From JACJXF01 sp964349045 (GTDB taxonomy: Bacteria; Bacteroidota; Bacteroidia; Bacteroidales; GCA-2748055), in contig CAYGFI010000235.1 of the NCBI GenBank assembly GCA_964349045.1, forward strand, positions 1 through 5,984: a DNA stretch of 5,984 nucleotides, written 5' to 3'. A program made the translations under genes and the position numbers. Position 1 is the first letter of the stretch. The number at the start of each line of letters is the position of its first letter. The notes under the pieces were generated by a model, which saw only the letters and a program-made list of their open reading frames with translations, did not search any database and was not told where the DNA came from. Positions 1 to 5,984 of this stretch are shown here, piece after piece.

Positions 1-2
1 GT

Positions 3-452
3 GTAATAAGGCACATCCATGTAAAAAAATCAGAATTTAAATTTATTGAATTAATAATGGAATTTTTCTTCGGATGGGTCTATATAGGCTGGATGAGGAG
101 ATCGCTGGTTACAGCTGCAATGCTTTTGATTGCCTTTTTTGGATATCAGCAAATCATTATATTACAACGTATTAATGAATTAGCGGAGCAAAAAATACAG
201 GGTGCAATATTTACAAAAACAGATTTTTCGGAAGAAACCTATAACCGAAATATGATCTATTCCATTACGAGAAAAAAATTTCCTGATACCAATATAACCG
301 TATCGGAGAAGGAGATTGAGAAAATGATCAGATCTGTGAATAAGCTGCAGCTTAAGTATGGCGACCTTTTTTATCTTATTGAAAATGATCCGCAGATAAA
401 AGAATATGTGGAGAATAAAATGAATAAGAGCATGAATAAGGTGAAGAATTAA
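3..452 (+). CDS. Small single-pass membrane protein, probably 5'-partial
   Basis: I do not recognise a named family. The frame is open from the window's left edge, with no stop before the first in-window ATG at 57, so either the gene starts upstream or it starts at 57 and has 131 residues. No Shine-Dalgarno site precedes 57, and the 18 codons before it read like protein, so I favour a 5'-partial gene at about 60%. Counting from the ATG at 57, an aromatic stretch (FFFGWVYIGW, 3-12) and an Arg pair (14-15) precede one hydrophobic helix at about 17-36. A charged, largely helical tail of about 95 residues follows, rich in Lys and Glu. By the positive-inside rule the N-terminus is cytoplasmic and the tail periplasmic. 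This layout (cytoplasmic part, one helix, periplasmic part) resembles anti-sigma factors, but no diagnostic motif is visible, so that is only a guess. A lipoprotein gene follows on the same strand after 110 bases. Confidence 0.7.
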   Translation, partial: VIRHIHVKKSEFKFIELIMEFFFGWVYIGWMRRSLVTAAMLLIAFFGYQQIIILQRINELAEQKIQGAIFTKTDFSEETYNRNMIYSITRKKFPDTNITVSEKEIEKMIRSVNKLQLKYGDLFYLIENDPQIKEYVENKMNKSMNKVKN

Positions 453-562
453 ATGGAGATTTACTGTAGATAATTGAAAATGAACTTATAGCTTAAAACT
501 TTTTACGACTTCTAAGGAATTTATTAATCAAATTAAAAAATAAGAACTCAATACTTGAAATC

Positions 563-1636
563 ATGAAAAGGTACAGTTTAAAATCAGTCATTGCATTGTT
601 TATATTCCTGCTTTTTTCATGCAATGAAACCGTTGTAACGAATATTGTTCATCCTGACGGCTCCGTGACAAGGAGAATTGAAATAAAAGATCCCGATGGG
701 AAAAACTTTGATCCTGAATATTACAGAGTTCCTTTTGACAGTACCTGGATTATAACCGACACGTTCGAATTAAGTGATAAGGGAGATACAACATGGGTTC
801 GCAGGGCAGAAAAACTTTTCAGAAATGTAGAGGAAATTAATAAAGAGTATAATAACGATAAGGGAACCAATATGAATTTTGCAAGGGAAGCCCGATTCCG
901 CAAAAGGTTTCATTGGTTTAACACCGCATATATATTTTCCGAGAATATCGAAAAAATTTTTCAATACGGGTATCCGATTGAGCAATTCCTGACAAAGCAG
1001 GAACTTGAATATTATTATCTGCCTGAAAACGTTCTCGATGATCGCCGAAACGGGCCTGACAGCACAATGATAAAGCAAATTGAGGATTCTATTGATATCA
1101 AATCGGACAAATGGCTTATCTGGTGCGGTATATCTGAATGGAATGAAGAATTCCTGAAACTTGCAGAAAATAACGGGCAATGGGAATCGAGCAAAGAATT
1201 GTTTCAAAATAAAGATTCTGAGATTTTTAATTCTTTAGAGCAATCCATGAAGGATACATCTGAATCTGATATGGATACGACTTTTGCCAAAATTTTTAAA
1301 AATGTTTTTGGAGAAGAACTCTATATGACATTCAGAACGGAAATCGACAGTTCCTTAAATATTATCGAGAAAAGATTTGAATCAGCAACTGAGTTCGATG
1401 GGTATTCGGTGAGAACCCTGATGCCGGGGAAATTAGTTGCAACGAACGGATTTATCGATCCGAATGGAGAAATACTGTACCCGGTAAAAATGGAATATTT
1501 CCTGGCACAGCCTTACCAGATGTGGGCTGAATCGAAGAGTTCGAATACATGGGCATGGGTGGTTTCGGGGGTGTTTGTCGGATTTGTAGTGGTGGGATTG
1601 GTTTTGAGGTTGGTTAAAAAAACGGGTGCTCAATAA
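563..1636 (+). CDS. Lipoprotein with an additional C-terminal membrane helix, unknown function
   Basis: This is a hypothetical envelope protein of 357 residues. The start is well supported: the ATG at 563 leads straight into a lipoprotein signal, with Lys-Arg at 2-3, a hydrophobic core at about 8-18, and a lipobox LFSC with the lipidated Cys at 20. The mature part opens with a predicted beta-rich stretch containing NIVHPDGSVTRRIEI and continues as a charged, mostly soluble domain of about 300 residues with many aromatic and acidic residues. Near the C-terminus is a second hydrophobic segment (about 330-348) followed by Arg and Lys residues, typical of a membrane helix with a cytoplasmic tail. 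Seen together, the protein would be tethered to the inner membrane at both ends, with the main domain in the periplasm. It lies 110 bases downstream of the small membrane protein on the same strand, and no TAnnTTTG promoter is visible in the gap, so co-transcription is likely. No catalytic motif is visible. Confidence 0.85.
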   Translation: MKRYSLKSVIALFIFLLFSCNETVVTNIVHPDGSVTRRIEIKDPDGKNFDPEYYRVPFDSTWIITDTFELSDKGDTTWVRRAEKLFRNVEEINKEYNNDKGTNMNFAREARFRKRFHWFNTAYIFSENIEKIFQYGYPIEQFLTKQELEYYYLPENVLDDRRNGPDSTMIKQIEDSIDIKSDKWLIWCGISEWNEEFLKLAENNGQWESSKELFQNKDSEIFNSLEQSMKDTSESDMDTTFAKIFKNVFGEELYMTFRTEIDSSLNIIEKRFESATEFDGYSVRTLMPGKLVATNGFIDPNGEILYPVKMEYFLAQPYQMWAESKSSNTWAWVVSGVFVGFVVVGLVLRLVKKTGAQ

Positions 1637-1643
1637 ACCTGCT

Positions 1644-1832
1644 CACCACCACCGGCACCCAAACCTCCACCCTCGTCCCTGTAGAAGCGCTCTTACCCTC
1701 TGACTTAGCTCGACCTATACCATTATCTTCAATGGTAAGCTTTAAATAATCATTCTCTTTTCCCACTTTAATTATTAACATGCCTCCATCAGAACACGGC
1801 ATTAATCCATGCTTAATGGCATTTTCAGGATA
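1644..1832 (-). pseudogene. Relic of a LytS/YehU-type sensor histidine kinase (ATPase domain fragment)
   Basis: The minus strand holds a piece of a kinase ATP-binding domain of the His_kinase/HATPase_c (LytS, YehU) type. Read from about 1832 downwards it shows YPENAIKHGL (the N box), a Gly-Gly pair and hydrophobic strand (GGMLIIKV), LTIEDNGIGRAKS (the G1 box), then SASTG joined directly to TRVEVWVPV. In intact relatives STG starts the Gly-rich lid (STGKGL-like), and GTRVEV is the last strand of the domain. Several tens of residues between them are missing here, without loss of frame. The dimerisation and phosphoacceptor region and any membrane part upstream are also absent: the frame meets a stop at 1856-1854, inside the receptor gene. 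The frame then runs past the homologous part to a stop at 1614-1616, inside the end of the plus-strand lipoprotein gene. A methionine at 1802 could start a 62-residue product, but it would lack the N box. I call it a non-functional remnant left by deletions. Confidence 0.82.
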
Positions 1833-1833
1833 A

Positions 1834-4086
1834 TTATAGATTCCCGCTAAACCTTAATCCATAACTTCTCTGTGGACGAATATCCCCCGGCCGGCCCATA
1901 TATTCGGTATTTGTGATGTTTTTTACTGCGAGGGAGAGTTTGTATCTTTCATTTATATGATATCCAATGTTTCCATCCATGAGAAAATATCCTTTTTGAT
2001 TTTCACTCCAGTAATCATTGAAGCCGGGTAGTATGGTCTTCCCATCGAACTCCTTCAAAAAGATATCGTCGATATTTAATATTTTCGATTTGGCAAAAAG
2101 ATCTACTCCCACCTCAAATTTTTTATAGCTGGTATTCAGACTTATTTTCCCTGAATGTTTTCGCCGGTACTTCAGATAGGTACCCGTATTCCTTCTGGTT
2201 AAAGAATCGAATTCAACCGGGTACATAAAGATATAACCTCCTGAAAGGGTAGTGTTAAAACCTCCCGATTTATGATTCAGCATATATTCCAGCTCATATC
2301 CAAATACCCTTGACTGCTCAATAACATTTGTTGCCTGAAATCCTGTTGAGTATACTCCAGTAACCTGATCAGGATAAAACCCGAACTTATATTCAATAAG
2401 TTTGGTATTCTGGGAATAAAAAACTGCTAAATCTGCCTGTCCTGTAATATTACCTAAACCTATCCCCTGCTTAATACCAATCTCTGAATTCCAGCCGGAT
2501 TCGGGCTGTATAAATGGATTAGGAAATATTTTTACCGTTCCAAGTGTGGTTGAAGCATGCTTTTCTGCTATGGAAGGATATCGGTATCCCTGTCCGAACG
2601 ATGCCCTTAGAAATGTGTAACCGGAAGCCCTGTAATTAATTCCTGTTCTGAATACCGGAACAATCCTGTCACTGATACCGTCAAGGGAATTGTATTCAAA
2701 ACGCACTCCCGCGATCATTTTTAACCTGTCCATCGGAATGATATTGACCTGGGTTAATCCCGCGATATTCAATCCCTCATGATCTCCATAAAAATTTGAA
2801 ATAATCCGGCTGTAATTTTCCGAGACACCAACATTCAGATTCAGGAAGTCGTTCAGTTTATACCAGCTTTGATATTCCGCGAAAAATGAAAGTGCATCCG
2901 AATTATTCTGATCTTTATCAGGGAATTTATTTTGTGAAGACTGGATTCGCATACGAAGGTCATGCTTGTATCGATCTGATTTCTTTAATGTTAAAAAGGG
3001 ATCCAGCGCAAGGAAAGTACCATGGAGCTGCAAAGCGGTTGATTCATCCTGCCTTAAGGCTCCGGAACCGGCATCTTCCCAGAGTAAAAAGTCTCTTTTA
3101 ACGGTAAGACCGGTATTAAGATTCAGGCCATATGTTAAGCCATCAACTTTTGGGTTATGGTGTTTCAAACTCAGACTTACCCGGCCCAGTTTTTCTTCAT
3201 TTAATCTTCTGTATCCGTTATCGGTTAACAGGTTCCCGGAAACTCCGATATCCGTGTTCCCATATTTTTTCAGGTGTGAAAATGAGGCTGCAGTATGCAT
3301 CCGCGGAGTATCCCACCAAACCCTGTTTTTTTGTTTTGGCTTATCATATAGTCCCGTTTCGAGGAAAAATTTTGTAACGGGCTGGTTACCTGCATCAGCC
3401 GTACGAAAATTAATTATACCGTTCAATGCAGACGATCCATATAACACAGAGGCTGCTCCTTTGATAATTTCAACCTGGGAAATATTTTCAAGAGGCAAGT
3501 ACTGCCATTTAATATTTCCGGCATCAGTTGCTACAACCGGCAGGCCATCTATCAAAGCGAGTACCCGGCTCCCTGCACCGTAGCTGAATCCGCTTCCGCC
3601 GCGAATGGATGCCTGTCCGTCGAGAACCTCAATCCCGGAGGTTTTATTTATCAATTCCTCAGCATCCGTAATATGGCTTTTTGACAAAATATCCGGCCTG
3701 ATAATACTCAGCGAGACAGTTGATTCAGAGACTTTTTGTTCAGTTCTGTTTGCACTGACAACGATCTGATCGATCTCGTTAATATCCTGATCCAATCCGA
3801 TATTCAGTTGAACGGTATCATTGGAATGAAGAAAAAGGGTCCTGGTAACAGGTTTATATCCCACGAACTGAAAGCTTATACTTATATTCCCGGTACCGGT
3901 TCTGAAATAATAATCCCCGTTTTTATCAGTAATCGTACCCTGGTTTTGCTTATATAAGATGCTGGCTCCTACCAGCGGCTCCCCCGATATATTGTCAAAT
4001 ACCTTACCTTTTACAATGCCTGTTGTATCTGCAGTATTTGCATCGAAACAAAGACATAAGGTAAGGGCAAAGAAAAAGTAACGCAT
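1834..4086 (-). CDS. TonB-dependent outer-membrane receptor with N-terminal carboxypeptidase-regulatory-like domain
   Basis: This is a full-length (750-residue) TonB-dependent receptor, which would import a scarce ligand across the outer membrane using energy passed on by TonB. A signal peptide is visible (MRYFFF, probable cleavage after ANTA at 16-19). Residues about 23-100 form the carboxypeptidase-regulatory-like domain typical of Bacteroidota receptors (GKVFDNISGEPLVGASI, then TDKNGDYYF). A TonB-box-like DQIVVSA lies at 106-112. The plug spans roughly 115-230, with RGGSGFSYGAGSRVLALIDG and VEIIKGAASVLYGSSALNG as its conserved blocks. The rest is the beta barrel, ending in a typical LAVKNITNTEYMGRPGD block and a final strand YGLRFSGNL. 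The last residue is Leu rather than the usual aromatic. The start shares one base with the stop of the upstream lipoprotein gene, implying a two-gene operon. The plug resembles cobalamin, haem or siderophore receptors more than SusC, and no SusD is present. The ligand cannot be read from sequence. Confidence 0.95.
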   Translation of the reverse strand: MRYFFFALTLCLCFDANTADTTGIVKGKVFDNISGEPLVGASILYKQNQGTITDKNGDYYFRTGTGNISISFQFVGYKPVTRTLFLHSNDTVQLNIGLDQDINEIDQIVVSANRTEQKVSESTVSLSIIRPDILSKSHITDAEELINKTSGIEVLDGQASIRGGSGFSYGAGSRVLALIDGLPVVATDAGNIKWQYLPLENISQVEIIKGAASVLYGSSALNGIINFRTADAGNQPVTKFFLETGLYDKPKQKNRVWWDTPRMHTAASFSHLKKYGNTDIGVSGNLLTDNGYRRLNEEKLGRVSLSLKHHNPKVDGLTYGLNLNTGLTVKRDFLLWEDAGSGALRQDESTALQLHGTFLALDPFLTLKKSDRYKHDLRMRIQSSQNKFPDKDQNNSDALSFFAEYQSWYKLNDFLNLNVGVSENYSRIISNFYGDHEGLNIAGLTQVNIIPMDRLKMIAGVRFEYNSLDGISDRIVPVFRTGINYRASGYTFLRASFGQGYRYPSIAEKHASTTLGTVKIFPNPFIQPESGWNSEIGIKQGIGLGNITGQADLAVFYSQNTKLIEYKFGFYPDQVTGVYSTGFQATNVIEQSRVFGYELEYMLNHKSGGFNTTLSGGYIFMYPVEFDSLTRRNTGTYLKYRRKHSGKISLNTSYKKFEVGVDLFAKSKILNIDDIFLKEFDGKTILPGFNDYWSENQKGYFLMDGNIGYHINERYKLSLAVKNITNTEYMGRPGDIRPQRSYGLRFSGNL

Positions 4087-4496
4087 TACTTTGATTTAAA
4101 AGTCATACGGATTTTGATGGGTATAGAAGGATCGTAAACATTCGGAAATGCAGTATTAATTTTAAGTGATGTTGCTGTTAATTCGTCAATCTCTGCAGCA
4201 ACCGGAAAAGGTATTGAATCTGTTGAAATAATAATTTGTGTGTCATTATAGGCTAATTCCCAGTTACCGGTATATATCCCAAACAAACCTGTTCCATCCT
4301 TATTGAATTTAGCTTCTCCCGTAAAATTCTCAAGGAGTTCGCCGGGGCCACGTACGTCAACTCCGTCAGCCAGGAGACTGTCTGCTATCCAGACCGGAGT
4401 CGTTAACAATTGAAACCGGTCAGATAGTTCATCTTTTTTGCAATTAAAAAGAATTAAACTGCTTAAAATGACAATTGCAATTACAATATTTTTCAT
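4086..4496 (-). CDS. Small lipocalin-like lipoprotein, probably surface-exposed, partner of the receptor
   Basis: This 136-residue lipoprotein has a signal with Lys-2, a hydrophobic core at about 4-17 and a lipobox LFNC with the lipidated Cys at 19. The residues after the Cys are KKDE, which fits the Lys plus acidic export signal reported for surface-exposed lipoproteins in Bacteroidota. The mature part is short and beta-rich, with the spacing of lipocalin-like domains: TPVWIADS (33-40), FNKDGTGLFGIYTGNWEL (64-81), a strand IIISTDS, then DELTATSLKI (104-113). The Pfam lipocalin-like assignment is from memory and needs a profile search. Its stop codon overlaps the receptor's start codon (TAATG), so the two are probably translated as a coupled pair. 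By analogy with haem- or cobalamin-capturing lipoproteins beside TonB receptors, it may present ligand to the receptor. That role is inference. Confidence 0.88.
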   Translation of the reverse strand: MKNIVIAIVILSSLILFNCKKDELSDRFQLLTTPVWIADSLLADGVDVRGPGELLENFTGEAKFNKDGTGLFGIYTGNWELAYNDTQIIISTDSIPFPVAAEIDELTATSLKINTAFPNVYDPSIPIKIRMTFKSK

Positions 4497-4589
4497 GGTT
4501 ATTATTTTGTATTTGTTTTGAGAACATCCTAAAAATCAATTTGTTCGATTGTCCGTTTTCTCAAAGCAAAACTGAAATTTAGTGAATTG

Positions 4590-4597
4590 CAAATTTA
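4590..4597 (-). promoter_or_regulatory. Candidate Bacteroidota -7 promoter element for the lipoprotein-receptor operon
   Basis: On the minus strand the sequence reads TAAATTTG, a perfect match to the Bacteroidota -7 consensus TAnnTTTG. It lies in the only intergenic space upstream of the lipoprotein gene and would give a leader of roughly 85 bases. No matching TTTG is seen at the usual -33 position, which weakens the call. A second near-copy, TAAATTTC, follows 6 bases downstream. Confidence 0.45.
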
Positions 4598-4599
4598 AT

Positions 4600-4620
4600 A
4601 AAAAATAACCGGATATTATT
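4600..4620 (-). terminator. Weak terminator candidate behind the CE15 esterase gene
   Basis: Just after the esterase stop, the minus strand can form a 5-base-pair AATAA/TTATT stem with a TATCCGG loop, running into a T-rich stretch. The stem is short and made only of A-T pairs, so it may not terminate efficiently, and it sits where the -33 part of the downstream promoter would be. Confidence 0.2.
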
Positions 4621-4632
4621 CATCCCCGAAAC

Positions 4633-5955
4633 TTAATACTTCCTGAGATAGCTATCTGCAAAATTCATATAACACTCCCAATCGTATTCTGTAACATCAT
4701 GTTTACCTGGGCGAATATGGTATCCGATGGGACTCATTACCGGTTGACTGAGAGGTGGGCGGGTTGAGACCGTTATACCTTCAGTTCCGAGAAGTTTGTA
4801 AACAGGTGATGCATTCAATGCTCCCAGAAACTCTCCCTGTGGATCGGCCCATAAATCTTCCGCGGCGCTTGCCACGTAAACTGGACGCGGTGCAATGAGC
4901 GATAACAACATATGCTGGTCGAATGGCAAGCTTTGTTCATTATTATTATATTTCTTAAAATTTCCGCAGAACCAGTGGGGGAATCTTTCATTGATTGAAT
5001 TTACCGTTTCGCCAAATGCTCTTTTAGATAATGCGGCTCCTCCGCATCCTGAATTGTTTGAGATGACAATGGTAAATCGCTGGTCCTGTGCACCTGCCCA
5101 AAGGGCTGCCTTACCCAGGCGGGAATGACCCATTAGTACAATCCGGCGTTTGTCGATGCCGTTATCAGTTTCCAGGTAATCCATCGCCCGGCTGTATCCC
5201 CAGGCCCATGCTCCTATTGAGCCCCATTCATCAGCAGCAGGAGCTTCTTGTCCTGGCTTGTAAAACAACGGATGTATACCATTTTGAAAACCATCATCAA
5301 AATCAGGATCAATATCTTCGTAATAAAAGGTTGCCAGACCATAGCCCCTCTGGATAATTTTCTCAACCGGCCACCGGCTGACTGCCGTTCCCCGGGAGAT
5401 ACTTTCAGCATTATTATTTTGAATGCCAGATTCCGCGTTGATATCCAGCCAGTTCTTAGTGATACTAATACCGGTATCGGGTTGAATGGTATGAATACCA
5501 TCAAAATTCATAGCAAGAAAAACCGGCGCCTGTTCCTTTACCTGGTTGGGTAAATACATCAGTAGCACCATGCAGGACCCTTTCCTGTCGGCTGTGAAAT
5601 AAATGGTAATCTCCTTTCGGGTTGCTTTTCCGTCTAATGCTTTTTTATCGAGGGAGGTAAGTTCGGATGAAGCCGGTAATTTTGTACCTGGAGTTTTTCC
5701 GAACATCTCATTTTCAAACATTTGCAGAATTTCCGGGCGACGAACATTCCACCAGGTTTGTGCATCACTGACAACAGACCCATCGTTTAGGATCAATGGA
5801 TCAGGAAGTTTATATGAGGGTACGGCTTTTTCATCGTAATTGACATTGGGTTTCTGTGCATAAACAGAAGTATCAGGAACAAAGGCAAATAAGAAGAAAA
5901 TAATCATCCCGACCTGATAAACAGGATTATTGATTTTATGAGAGTTTCTTTTCAT
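4633..5955 (-). CDS. Secreted CE15 carbohydrate esterase (predicted glucuronoyl esterase)
   Basis: Family CE15 enzymes cleave the ester between 4-O-methyl-glucuronic acid on xylan and lignin alcohols. The protein is complete (440 residues). A signal peptide has a hydrophobic core at about 16-26 and a probable cleavage after VYA (31-33), sending it to the periplasm or beyond. The alpha/beta-hydrolase core shows the family blocks in order: WGSIGAWAWGYSRAMDYL (244-261); the nucleophile elbow GHSRLGKAALWAGAQ with Ser278 and the adjacent Arg279 of the oxyanion site; SNNSGCGGAAL (299-309); FPHWFCGNFKKY (325-336); IAPRPVYVASAAEDLWADPQGEF (354-376); and the catalytic His419 in RPGKHD. At the position of the fungal catalytic Glu (Ser+23) there is Asn301, so the acid is probably Asp367 or Glu366, as in some bacterial members. 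The start at 5955 fits the signal peptide; only 29 bases upstream are visible, with no clear promoter. Substrate assignment rests on the family; some relatives are annotated as acetylxylan esterases. Confidence 0.92.
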   Translation of the reverse strand: MKRNSHKINNPVYQVGMIIFFLFAFVPDTSVYAQKPNVNYDEKAVPSYKLPDPLILNDGSVVSDAQTWWNVRRPEILQMFENEMFGKTPGTKLPASSELTSLDKKALDGKATRKEITIYFTADRKGSCMVLLMYLPNQVKEQAPVFLAMNFDGIHTIQPDTGISITKNWLDINAESGIQNNNAESISRGTAVSRWPVEKIIQRGYGLATFYYEDIDPDFDDGFQNGIHPLFYKPGQEAPAADEWGSIGAWAWGYSRAMDYLETDNGIDKRRIVLMGHSRLGKAALWAGAQDQRFTIVISNNSGCGGAALSKRAFGETVNSINERFPHWFCGNFKKYNNNEQSLPFDQHMLLSLIAPRPVYVASAAEDLWADPQGEFLGALNASPVYKLLGTEGITVSTRPPLSQPVMSPIGYHIRPGKHDVTEYDWECYMNFADSYLRKY

Positions 5956-5984
5956 GGCACATAGGATTAAATTATAAAATATTT

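Noticed and set aside
770..1207. A 145-codon minus-strand open frame opposite the lipoprotein gene
   Set aside because: It is antisense to a frame with a clear lipobox and start, and shows no domain or signal of its own.
1551..1680. G-rich runs on the plus strand (1551-1613) and on the minus strand (1640-1680), possible G-quadruplexes
   Set aside because: The plus-strand runs are Val and Gly codons of the membrane helix and the minus-strand runs are Gly, Val, Glu and Trp codons of the kinase relic. No run of four regular GGG tracts with short loops is present.
1718..1737. A 7-base-pair perfect hairpin (TACCATT / AATGGTA, 6-base loop) in the convergent gap, a possible terminator
   Set aside because: It is not followed by a T-run on either strand, and it coincides exactly with the codons for the conserved TIEDNG motif of the kinase relic, so chance from coding sequence is the simpler explanation.
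2966..3583. A 205-codon plus-strand open frame opposite the receptor gene
   Set aside because: It lies wholly antisense to a clearly conserved receptor reading frame, has no recognisable domain and has a composition expected of a shadow frame.
4633..5955. A polysaccharide utilisation locus built around the CE15 esterase and the receptor
   Set aside because: The receptor has no SusD partner and looks unlike SusC in length and plug sequence, and no other glycan-active gene lies in the window. The esterase may belong to a locus outside the right edge.

Overview
The window looks like chromosomal DNA from a member of the Bacteroidota, probably of the Bacteroidales/Marinilabiliales type. This is inferred from four things. 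Two lipoproteins have short Lys-rich N-termini. A TonB-dependent receptor begins with a carboxypeptidase-regulatory-like domain. A perfect TAnnTTTG promoter element precedes an operon, and convincing Shine-Dalgarno sites are absent. No RNA genes, insertion sequences, CRISPR arrays or long repeats are visible.

Left part, plus strand (3-1636): a small single-pass membrane protein, whose reading frame is open to the left edge of the window, is followed after about 110 bases by a 357-residue lipoprotein that also has a C-terminal membrane helix. I recognise neither as a named family. Their order and shared strand suggest a small envelope operon.

Middle (about 1644-1832, minus strand): the gap between two convergent genes is filled by a decayed fragment of a LytS/YehU-type sensor histidine kinase. 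It keeps the N box (ENAIKHGL), the G1 box (EDNGIGR) and the last beta strand (GTRVEVWVPV). It has lost everything upstream and the segment between the STG motif and the last strand.

Right part, minus strand: a two-gene operon encodes a 136-residue lipocalin-like lipoprotein (4496 to 4086) and a full-length 750-residue TonB-dependent receptor (4086 to 1834). The stop and start codons share one base, so the pair is probably translationally coupled and may act together at the outer membrane on an unknown ligand. Upstream of it, also on the minus strand, is a complete secreted carbohydrate esterase of family CE15 (5955 to 4633), a predicted glucuronoyl esterase. This points to a plant-biomass-degrading lifestyle. 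The 136-base gap between the esterase and the receptor operon holds a promoter candidate and a weak terminator candidate. There is no SusC/SusD pair and no second glycan-active enzyme, so a polysaccharide utilisation locus cannot be claimed from this window alone.

The points most worth a second look are the kinase relic with its in-frame internal collapse, the displaced catalytic acid in the esterase, the coupled lipoprotein-receptor pair, and the lipoprotein that appears anchored at both ends.
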